6,045 nucleotides of DNA from an uncultured Eubacterium sp. (GTDB lineage: Bacteria > Bacillota > Clostridia > Lachnospirales > Lachnospiraceae): the NCBI GenBank assembly GCA_934317205.1, contig CAKREL010000115.1:1-6045 (forward strand). Reading direction: 5' to 3'. Positions 1 to 4,844 of the stretch are shown here, piece after piece; within the stretch, counting starts at the first letter, position 1, and each line of letters starts with the position of its first letter. The notes beneath the pieces were generated by a model. The model did no database searches and was not told where the DNA came from. It saw only the letters and a program-made list of their open reading frames with translations. The translations under genes were made by a program, and so were the position numbers.

Positions 1-72
1 GCTCCACTCTAAAATATCATCAATATTCGGTTGAAGAGAGCCTGGCTTTTGAAATCTTTTCTTTCCAGACAT
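1..72 (-). CDS. Start of a second peptide ABC-transporter permease (OppC/DppC-like), cut by window edge
   Basis: Only the first 24 codons are visible, read leftward from an ATG at 70-72: MSGKKRFQKPGS, then a segment ending NIDDILEWS. No membrane segment is reached, so the product is inferred mainly from position. In Opp/Dpp operons the OppB-type permease is normally followed by the OppC-type permease, whose N-terminus is a short hydrophilic cytoplasmic tail like this one. The start codon lies two bases after the stop of the upstream permease. Its ribosome site (GGGAGGA) is formed by the last codons of that gene, so the two are almost certainly translationally coupled. The reading frame is secure; the OppC label is likely but not shown by sequence. 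Confidence 0.6.
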   Translation of the reverse strand, partial: MSGKKRFQKPGSLQPNIDDILEWS

Positions 73-74
73 GC

Positions 75-1016
75 TTAATTTCCTCCCTTCGCCAGATTGA
101 TACGCGGGTCTACCAGTTTGTAGCACAGGTCAACAATCAGGTTCATGATGATAATAAAGGAAGCCAGGAAAATAGTGGTTCCCATAATCAACGGATAATC
201 ACGGGTCTGGATTGCCTGGATAAAGTAACGGCCCAGTCCCGGGATGGAAAATACCTGCTCAACAACCATACCGCCGCACAGTGTAAATGCAATCTGCGGT
301 CCCAGGTAAGTAATAACCGGGATCAGTGCATTTCTCAGTGCATGTTTGAAAATAATCTTGTTGTTTTTCAGACCTTTTGCCCGTGCTGTCTTAATATATT
401 CCTGATTGATGGAATCCAGCATCGCTGTTCTGGTCTGTCTTGACAGATAACACATCGGGTAAAATCCCAGTGCCAGACATGGCAGGATATAACTCTTTGG
501 TGTTCCGTCAAATAATGCCGGGAAAACTTTAACTCCCGGAATACCGCCACATAATGTGTGCAGTAACAATGTTGCAACTACGAATCCAGGCATGGAGATA
601 CCGATTGTACATACAACTCTAAGGAAGCTGTCTACCCATGTACCTCTCTTGTAAGCTGCCAGACATCCAAGCGGAAGTCCGACTGCAATTGCCCATAAAA
701 GCGCAAACACACCGATTTTAGCAGAAACCGGGAACATGTCTTTGATGATATCCAAAACTGCACGGTTTTTCTGCATTTTGATTGATGTACCGAAATCTCC
801 GTGAAAAAGATTTCCGAGATATTTGCCCAACTGAACAATCAGGGGCTGGTCAAGTCCATATTTAGCATTTAAAGCGTCGATGGTGGCCTGTGTCGGAGTT
901 TTCTCAGATAACCACGGATTTCCCGGGATTGCATTCATCAAGAAAAACGTAACACATGCAACTACCAGCACTGTAACAATCGCCATTAAGACTCTTCGTA
1001 CTGTGTACTTTGCCAT
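75..1016 (-). CDS. Oligopeptide/dipeptide ABC transporter permease, OppB/DppB type
   Basis: A 313-residue inner-membrane permease, the usual length for the OppB/DppB family. It should pair with an OppC-type partner to form the channel of a peptide (or nickel or glycoside) importer fed by a lipoprotein binding protein and powered by two ATPases. Residues 1-30 hold the first membrane helix, ending in the family's IPGNP motif. Residues 54-78 carry the typical GLDQP and GDFGTS segments of the external loop. Further helices lie near 100-122, 133-155, 175-195, 232-252 and 280-300. The ATPase-coupling EAA loop is clear at 206-235 (EYIKTARAKGL, then HALRNALIPV), and the C-terminus has the usual DPR motif. 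The ATG at 1014-1016 has AAAGG about eight bases upstream. Substrate cannot be read from the permease. OppB, DppB, AppB and NikB share these motifs, so no symbol is assigned. Confidence 0.92.
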   Translation of the reverse strand: MAKYTVRRVLMAIVTVLVVACVTFFLMNAIPGNPWLSEKTPTQATIDALNAKYGLDQPLIVQLGKYLGNLFHGDFGTSIKMQKNRAVLDIIKDMFPVSAKIGVFALLWAIAVGLPLGCLAAYKRGTWVDSFLRVVCTIGISMPGFVVATLLLHTLCGGIPGVKVFPALFDGTPKSYILPCLALGFYPMCYLSRQTRTAMLDSINQEYIKTARAKGLKNNKIIFKHALRNALIPVITYLGPQIAFTLCGGMVVEQVFSIPGLGRYFIQAIQTRDYPLIMGTTIFLASFIIIMNLIVDLCYKLVDPRINLAKGGN

Positions 1017-1095
1017 TTTTTACACCTTTCCTCTCTCATTCTCATACGTCACGCTGCCGCCAATTTGTACATTCTCTAATACTTTACTATTGTAA

Positions 1096-1107
1096 ATTGT
1101 CGACAAT
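1096..1107. promoter_or_regulatory. Palindromic operator candidate at the permease start site
   Basis: ATTGTCGACAAT is a perfect 12-bp palindrome placed at about +1 to +12 of the permease promoter. A third half-site, ACAAT on the minus strand (1089-1093), follows at the same 7-base spacing, so ATTGT, ACAAT and ACAAT form a short array. The TTGT-NN-ACAA form resembles sites of GntR-family (FadR/FCD type) repressors, which is family knowledge and not proof. Position over the start site suggests repression by steric block. No candidate regulator gene is in the window. Confidence 0.5.
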
Positions 1108-1114
1108 ATTCTAT

Positions 1115-1143
1115 ATTATACCCGTTTTTTACATAATGGTCAA
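1115..1143 (-). promoter_or_regulatory. SigA-type promoter for the peptide permease operon
   Basis: Read on the minus strand, TTGACC (1138-1143) and TATAAT (1115-1120) are separated by exactly 17 bases. This is an 11-of-12 match to the housekeeping consensus. The start site should fall near 1107-1108, giving a leader of roughly 90 bases before the permease ATG. No competing promoter of similar quality is seen between here and the gene. Confidence 0.85.
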
Positions 1144-1307
1144 CCAAAATAGCTGTTTTTTGTATTTATTTTTCGGACAGCTGTTTTTTTCAGGCGTACA
1201 TTTTTCCTCTTTTTGTCCCCATTTTGCAGACTTCTTTCAATAAAACCACAAAAATACGCAAAAAACAGCGGTGAGAAAACCAGGTTTTTTGTATATTTTT
1301 ACTTTTC
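1144..1307. other. AT-rich spacer upstream of the permease promoter
   Basis: No gene is supported here. The stretch is dominated by T and A runs. It contains GCTGTTTTTTG at 1152-1162, a near repeat of it (CAGCTGTTTTTTT) at 1178-1190, and the inverted copy CAAAAAACAGC at 1259-1269. A second T-rich phrase, TTTTTTGTAT, occurs at 1156-1165 and 1285-1294. These may be remnants of duplication or simply low complexity. Short open frames on both strands lack ribosome sites and recognisable products. Confidence 0.4.
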
Positions 1308-1517
1308 TGAAATGGAGGGGGGCTGGCGGAGGACATGCACACGGACACGGACATTTTTCTGCATCCGCTGCGCCGCCTATCTCTGCCTCCTTCCGCGAAC
1401 TCACACGCAAAACCAGCGTGCTCAGACACACTCCCGGAGGCAGGCTATGCTCGCTCCTGCGACGAAAAATGCCCTACCGTCCTGTGTGCATGTCCTCCTG
1501 CCAGCCTCCGCATTTCA
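1308..1517. repeat. 210-bp foldback element with about 38-base imperfect terminal inverted repeats
   Basis: The arms at 1308-1346 and 1479-1517 are inverted copies of each other. Their core is 15 bp perfect (1328-1342 with 1484-1498). Flanking blocks are GCTGGC/GCCAGC (1322-1327, 1500-1505), GGAC/GTCC (1343-1346, 1479-1482) and GAAATG/CATTTC at the outer ends (1309-1314, 1511-1516). Pairing continues inward as CATTTTTC/GAAAAATG (1352-1359, 1464-1471), CTGCCTCC/GGAGGCAG (1383-1390, 1436-1443) and an apical CACGC/GCGTG stem (1404-1408, 1416-1420). It is far richer in GC than the DNA around it. It lies upstream of both divergent promoters, so neither would transcribe it. It may be a MITE-like dispersed repeat or an independently expressed structured RNA. 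No clear target-site duplication flanks it and there is no transposase. Confidence 0.7.
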
Positions 1518-1565
1518 TTCACTCCAAACTGTGCCATAGCTGACCCTGCCCTTTTTTGTACTAGA

Positions 1566-1599
1566 ATTATTTTCTATTTCGTTATAGAATAATAGAATA
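1566..1599. repeat. Short AT-rich inverted and tandem repeat upstream of the RNA/M42 promoter
   Basis: ATAGAATA is repeated in tandem at 1584-1591 and 1592-1599. The segment ATAGAATAAT also pairs with the upstream segment at 1566-1577, allowing a two-base bulge. It sits about 15-50 bases upstream of the predicted -35 region of the rightward promoter, where an activator or repressor could bind. The rest of 1518-1624 shows no gene. Confidence 0.35.
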
Positions 1600-1614
1600 A
1601 CAGAGAAAACTACT

Positions 1615-1641
1615 TTGCTATAAATGTATGAATCATATAAT
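1615..1641 (+). promoter_or_regulatory. Promoter for the structured RNA and M42 peptidase unit
   Basis: A perfect TATAAT at 1636-1641 is preceded by a weak -35 candidate, TTGCTA (1615-1620, 15-base spacing) or TTTGCT (1614-1619, 16-base spacing). The start site should fall near 1648, about five bases before the closing stem of RNA copy 1. The weak -35 suggests either a modest promoter or one that depends on an activator. Confidence 0.6.
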
Positions 1642-1648
1642 TCATACA
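1625..1648. promoter_or_regulatory. 24-bp operator-like palindrome overlapping the -10 box
   Basis: TGTATGAAT (1625-1633) and ATTCATACA (1640-1648) are perfect 9-base inverted arms around a 6-base spacer, CATATA. The right arm shares bases with the TATAAT box and reaches the predicted start site. A protein bound here would occlude RNA polymerase. TGAAT/ATTCA half-sites recall arginine-repressor boxes, but the spacing is six bases rather than four, so that assignment is not made. It differs from the palindrome at the opp promoter, so the two divergent units need not share a regulator. Confidence 0.55.
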
Positions 1649-1652
1649 GATT

Positions 1653-1823
1653 AAGATGCCAGGGTCAAAAGCCTGAAACCACGATGTGCTTGCACAGGAG
1701 TGGTTTTATGGCTTAATGACCCGCCCCGATATGAGCATAAAAGTGGAGCGTCAGCTTCACGATATGCGAATATTGGGTAGAATTGTGGGAGTACGAAGTA
1801 CGGAACAATTCGTAAGGCATCTT
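1653..1823 (+). ncRNA. Structured RNA, copy 1: four-way junction in the M42 leader
   Basis: Closing stem AAGAUGCC/GGCAUCUU (1653-1660, 1816-1823) encloses three hairpins. Hairpin 1 (1662-1722) stacks GGGUCA/UGACCC, AAGCC/GGCUU, AAACCAC/GUGGUUU and UGUG/CACA around a CUUG loop. Hairpin 2 (1725-1777) has an 8-bp stem, a tandem GA/GA internal loop (1733-1734 with 1768-1769), GCAUA/UAUGC, an AAA/GA internal loop, and GUGGAGC/GCUUCAC with a GUCA loop. Hairpin 3 (1780-1811) has GAAUUGU/ACAAUUC, a GGGA/GGA internal loop, and GUAC/GUAC with a GAA loop. G-U pairs, sheared GA pairs and the promoter just upstream all fix the plus strand as the sense strand. A second copy at 2885-3049 supports the fold by compensatory changes. 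It fills most of the mRNA leader, leaving about 33 bases before the ribosome site. I do not recognise a named family. Confidence 0.88.
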
Positions 1824-1856
1824 TTGCCCCCAACATCAGATCAAAAATATACTATT

Positions 1857-1862
1857 AAGGAG
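1857..1862 (+). promoter_or_regulatory. Ribosome binding site that decides the M42 start
   Basis: AAGGAG ends seven bases before the ATG at 1870, which is ideal spacing. The in-frame TTG at 1864 would lie only one base from it and is therefore rejected as the start. Confidence 0.9.
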
Positions 1863-1869
1863 TTTGATT

Positions 1870-2907
1870 ATGGAAAATTCAACTATCACTTTTATTACAG
1901 ATCAGCTAAAGCAGCTGACTTCTATTCCAAGTCCGTCAGGATTTACAAAAGAAGTGAGCCACTATCTGATCTCCACATTGGAAGAAATGGGTTATACTCC
2001 GGAATGTTCCCGCAAGGGCAATATCCTTGTAACAATCGGTGGGGAAGGAAGCCCATTGATCCTTGCAGCTCATGTGGATACGCTTGGCGCTATGGTGCGT
2101 TCTATCAAGAGTAACGGTCGTCTGCGCCCGACTACCATCGGCGGACATCAGTGGTGCACTGCTGACGGTGAAAACTGCACTGTGCATACAAGAGATGGAA
2201 AAGTATACACCGGTGTCGTATTAAACAGAGAGCCATCCGCACACGTAGCGGATCAGAAAGTAGAAGCGACAGAGGAAAATATGGAAATCCTGTTGGATGA
2301 GAATGTAAGCACAGATGCAGATGTGAAAAAACTTGGTGTGCAAGTTGGTGACATTATTGCTATGGATCCGCGCACAGTCGTAACTCCAAGTGGTTATATC
2401 AAAAGCCGTTTCCTGGATGACAAACTTTCTGCTGCTATTCTTCTGGGAGTTGCAAAGGAAGTGGCCGAAGGCACACTTACTTTGAATCGCAAAGTTTCTT
2501 TATTATTTACAGTTTATGAAGAAGTCGGACACGGTGGAAGTTCTATTCCGGCTGATACTGAGGAAATGCTTTGTGTAGATATGGGCTGTGTCGGCGATGA
2601 TCTCGGCTGTACAGAGCGCATGGTTTCCATCTGTGCCAAAGACTCCGGCGGACCTTACACCTATGATCTCGTGACAAAACTGTCTGAGCTTGCAAAAGCA
2701 AATGGTCTCGATTATGCTATTGACGTATATCCACACTATGGTTCTGACGTAGAAGCAGCACTGCGAGGCGGTTTTGATATCCGTCACGGACTGATCGGTC
2801 CTGGTGTCTATGCATCCCACAACTATGAACGTTCTCATGTAGATGGTGTAAAAAATACACTTGAGCTTTTAAATGCATATTTAAGATTACAGTGTCAAAA
2901 GGTCTGA
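1870..2907 (+). CDS. M42-family metallo-aminopeptidase (FrvX/YsdC/TET-like)
   Basis: A 345-residue cytosolic peptidase of normal family length. M42 enzymes use two metal ions to cleave N-terminal residues from short peptides and often assemble into hollow dodecamers (family knowledge). All catalytic and metal-binding positions are present: H68 and D70 in AAHVDTLG, the D183-D184 pair in FLDDKLSA supplying the bridging aspartate, catalytic E217 and ligand E218 in YEEVGHGG, ligand D237 in CVDMGC, and H317 in YASHNYERSH. Residues of about 75-165 form the region inserted in this family. The ATG at 1870 was chosen for its AAGGAG site. The last eight codons and the stop lie inside RNA copy 2, so the C-terminal tail is encoded by the repeat. 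It is divergent from the peptide permease operon, which suits degradation of imported peptides. Exact residue preference (Glu, Leu, Asp or other) cannot be told. Confidence 0.93.
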   Translation: MENSTITFITDQLKQLTSIPSPSGFTKEVSHYLISTLEEMGYTPECSRKGNILVTIGGEGSPLILAAHVDTLGAMVRSIKSNGRLRPTTIGGHQWCTADGENCTVHTRDGKVYTGVVLNREPSAHVADQKVEATEENMEILLDENVSTDADVKKLGVQVGDIIAMDPRTVVTPSGYIKSRFLDDKLSAAILLGVAKEVAEGTLTLNRKVSLLFTVYEEVGHGGSSIPADTEEMLCVDMGCVGDDLGCTERMVSICAKDSGGPYTYDLVTKLSELAKANGLDYAIDVYPHYGSDVEAALRGGFDIRHGLIGPGVYASHNYERSHVDGVKNTLELLNAYLRLQCQKV

Positions 2908-3049
2908 GTCCACCTGTGCTTGCACAAGGGTGGATGAATGACCTTGGGGCACGCCCCGATATGAGCATAAAAGTGGGATTTTTATCCCACGATATGCGAA
3001 TAGCGGGAAGGATTGTGGGAGTGCAAAGCACGGAACAATCCGTGTAATC
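2885..3049 (+). ncRNA. Structured RNA, copy 2: same four-way junction, overlapping the M42 stop
   Basis: The closing stem is GAUUAC/GUAAUC (2885-2890, 3044-3049). Hairpin 1 (2892-2952) has GUGUC/GGCAC, AAGGUC/GACCUU, GUCCACC/GGUGGAU and the invariant UGUGCUUGCACA tip. Hairpin 2 (2955-3007) has the same GA/GA loop (2963-2964 with 2998-2999), GCAUA/UAUGC and AAA/GA loop, then GUGGGAU/AUCCCAC with a UUUU loop. Its basal stem contains one A-G mismatch (2959, 3003). Hairpin 3 (3010-3041) has GGAUUGU/ACAAUCC, GGGA/GGA, and GUGC/GCAC with an AAA loop. Alignment with copy 1 is gapless at offset 1230 from 1651/2881 to 1811/3041, with about 117 of 161 positions identical by hand count. The stop codon of the peptidase (2905-2907) sits just past the 5' strand of the second stem of hairpin 1. 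Terminating ribosomes should therefore disturb this fold. Confidence 0.88.
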
Positions 3050-3054
3050 AAAAT

Positions 3055-3075
3055 TTTGGGGGTTTGACTCCCAAA
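3055..3075 (+). other. Extra hairpin after RNA copy 2
   Basis: UUUGGGGG (3055-3062) pairs with CUCCCAAA (3068-3075) around a five-base loop, eight pairs including one G-U. It lies five bases beyond the closing stem of RNA copy 2 and eight before the terminator. Copy 1 has no equivalent of this strength at the same place. No U tract follows, so it is not a terminator itself. Confidence 0.5.
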
Positions 3076-3082
3076 TCCTATA

Positions 3083-3134
3083 AAAGAAAGAACCGCAGCT
3101 TGACATGCAATGTCAAGCTGCGGTTTCTTTCTTT
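3083..3134. terminator. Strong bidirectional terminator between convergent units
   Basis: AACCGCAGCTTGACA (3091-3105) and its exact complement (3111-3125) form a 15-bp stem with a five-base TGCAA loop. Skipping one base (T3126) adds eight more A-T-rich pairs (3083-3090 with 3127-3134). A-rich DNA on the left and T-rich DNA on the right give a U tract in either direction. It can end both the M42/RNA transcript and the opposing membrane-protein gene, whose stop codon begins at 3137. Confidence 0.92.
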
Positions 3135-4778
3135 TTATTCTGTCATTGCTGCAACCGGATCATCTGTCAGTTTAAAGACCACGATTCCGTCAATTATCTC
3201 CACTGAATCACTGTCCGGAAAAATCCCCATCTCCTGATATTGCTGTGACTGCGTGATCCGGTCATAGTCCTCATCACTGCAAAAAGTCACATTCCATCCA
3301 AAATATTGCCCAAATATCGCTGACCAGCAGGATTTCATTCCATAATAATCCTTCCAGAACATCCCCCACTCCGACATCTGGCCCACAGACATCTGGCGCA
3401 ACGGGCTGTTCAGCGGATAATTTTCCTCCGACACAGTACCTGAAATCAGCACCGGCATATCACTTTTATAACCATCCAGCTGATCCATTTTTGCCAGCAT
3501 ACGCTCTGCAGTACTCAATGTCTGGTTTCTGCATGTCTTCAGATAGAGATATGTCGCATTGTCAGACAGCACATAGGTCCAGTTCATGACATTTACCATG
3601 ACAATAGATGCCAGACATAACATAGCTCCCGCCAGACTGCCCACATTCGTCAGACTACGCAGACTGCTCTGCGTCTGATTCTGGCTGTTCCCAGCGACAG
3701 CCAGCTCCACAACTTTCAGCATAAATGGAAAAATCAAATACAGCGGAAGCGACATCAGAAGTTCAATATCACGCTCCGGCGTAATAAACCGAATCAGTTC
3801 CAGTGCAAATGGAATCAGGCAGATTCCTGCCAGAACAAGGAGCACCCGAACGATATCTTTCCAATACTTTCTACGCAAAATGACCACTGCCAACGCGATC
3901 ATGCCCAAAATCATGATCACTGCATGGATCTCATTTCTGTGCCAGTATGCATTCTGCAGCAAATACAGATCATTGCCAAACAAAAAATGATAAAAATTCT
4001 GATACATCGCATGCAATGAATCTTTCCACACGGAAAGCCCTGATAAAACTGACGCATTTGCCCCTGAATACTCTGCAAACGTCTGTCCTCTTACTTTCAG
4101 GAAAACATTCGCAAGTATGTAATATAAGATCAGACCGAAAGCTGCCGTGCATGCAAAGCAGACAAACCGTTTGACCACATCCAATATCTTTTTACCATGC
4201 AGCAGATCCAGGATCAGGACAAATAAGGCCAGTCCTGCAACCACACCGATGTAGACCTGATATATTCCAAGTGAAAAGCTAATGCATATAATTCCCAGGA
4301 TAAATGGAATTACCTTTCCCTTCTTTGCAAACCAGATTGCAAGGCAGGACAGCAGACAGGCAAGCAGGTAAATATCTGCACAATAATAATAAGACAGCGT
4401 CTGTGCCATCGCCGGACTGACGATCATCAAAATTGCTACCGTGATTTGAAAACTTTTCTTCTTAATTTCCAGAATATCAAGAATCAGCAATACAGAAATT
4501 GCCATATAGATCAATGCAAAAAACGTTGTCACATAAGGCGAGACAAGAAATCCCCGCAATTTTTCTATCAGATAAATCCCCCAGCGGCCGACACGCACTT
4601 CCCAGAGCCAGGATACCCGAAAATTCCCTACGGTCAGTCCATCCGGGTTTGTAATCTCATTTGCATACAAAGCAAAATGATTGATGCCCCCTGCGATCAT
4701 CATCAGCAGAAAAAGCTTCATTTTCCAGGAAACACATATGTCACGTGCCATCTGCTTTATTTTTTGTTGTATATCCAT
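3135..4778 (-). CDS. Polytopic membrane protein, GtrII-like glucosyltransferase domain
   Basis: A 547-residue protein with about eleven hydrophobic segments (near 19-38, 82-102, 110-125, 132-150, 154-175, 176-192, 203-226, 283-301, 308-327, 337-358 and 380-398). A hydrophilic C-terminal domain of about 150 residues, probably outside the membrane, follows. The first loop carries NPDGL (44-48) and RVGRWGIYL (62-70), which resemble the early acidic and GRWG motifs of GtrII-type glucosyl transferases. Such proteins move sugar from a polyprenyl-phosphate carrier onto surface polymers; this role is inferred from family resemblance only. GGAGGA lies about seven bases before the ATG at 4776-4778. It follows the antiterminator gene by 66 bases in the same direction with no clear promoter between, so co-transcription is likely. 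No GtrA flippase or GtrB synthase gene is visible. It could be another GT-C-fold transferase. Confidence 0.68.
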   Translation of the reverse strand: MDIQQKIKQMARDICVSWKMKLFLLMMIAGGINHFALYANEITNPDGLTVGNFRVSWLWEVRVGRWGIYLIEKLRGFLVSPYVTTFFALIYMAISVLLILDILEIKKKSFQITVAILMIVSPAMAQTLSYYYCADIYLLACLLSCLAIWFAKKGKVIPFILGIICISFSLGIYQVYIGVVAGLALFVLILDLLHGKKILDVVKRFVCFACTAAFGLILYYILANVFLKVRGQTFAEYSGANASVLSGLSVWKDSLHAMYQNFYHFLFGNDLYLLQNAYWHRNEIHAVIMILGMIALAVVILRRKYWKDIVRVLLVLAGICLIPFALELIRFITPERDIELLMSLPLYLIFPFMLKVVELAVAGNSQNQTQSSLRSLTNVGSLAGAMLCLASIVMVNVMNWTYVLSDNATYLYLKTCRNQTLSTAERMLAKMDQLDGYKSDMPVLISGTVSEENYPLNSPLRQMSVGQMSEWGMFWKDYYGMKSCWSAIFGQYFGWNVTFCSDEDYDRITQSQQYQEMGIFPDSDSVEIIDGIVVFKLTDDPVAAMTE

Positions 4779-4844
4779 CTATCTTCCTCCAATGGTTTTT
4801 CTTTTTTATCTCCCAAAAGCACGCAGATACACTACGCAGACATC

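Noticed and set aside
1190..1592. Several overlapping open frames on both strands over the foldback region
   Set aside because: They are rich in Cys, His, Pro and Arg with no known domain and no ribosome sites. They overlap one another and arise from the inverted repeats and lack of stops in GC-rich DNA.
1625..1648. Arginine repressor (ARG) box
   Set aside because: TGAAT and ATTCA half-sites are present but are separated by six bases instead of four.
1864..1869. TTG at 1864 as the M42 start
   Set aside because: It is one base from AAGGAG, while the ATG at 1870 has seven-base spacing.
1882..1980. RNA copy 1 as a T-box, glycine, lysine, SAM or cobalamin riboswitch
   Set aside because: The leader (1653-1856) has none of their signature sequences, such as the T-box GGTGG-type box, and no downstream terminator.
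1686..2114. Open frame of 142 codons overlapping RNA copy 1 and the M42 start
   Set aside because: It has no ribosome site, runs out of frame through the peptidase gene, and its start is inside an RNA hairpin.
3053..3076. tRNA-like T-arm at GGTTTGACTCC
   Set aside because: It resembles a T-loop by eye, but no acceptor stem, D-arm or anticodon arm fits. An eight-pair hairpin explains it better.
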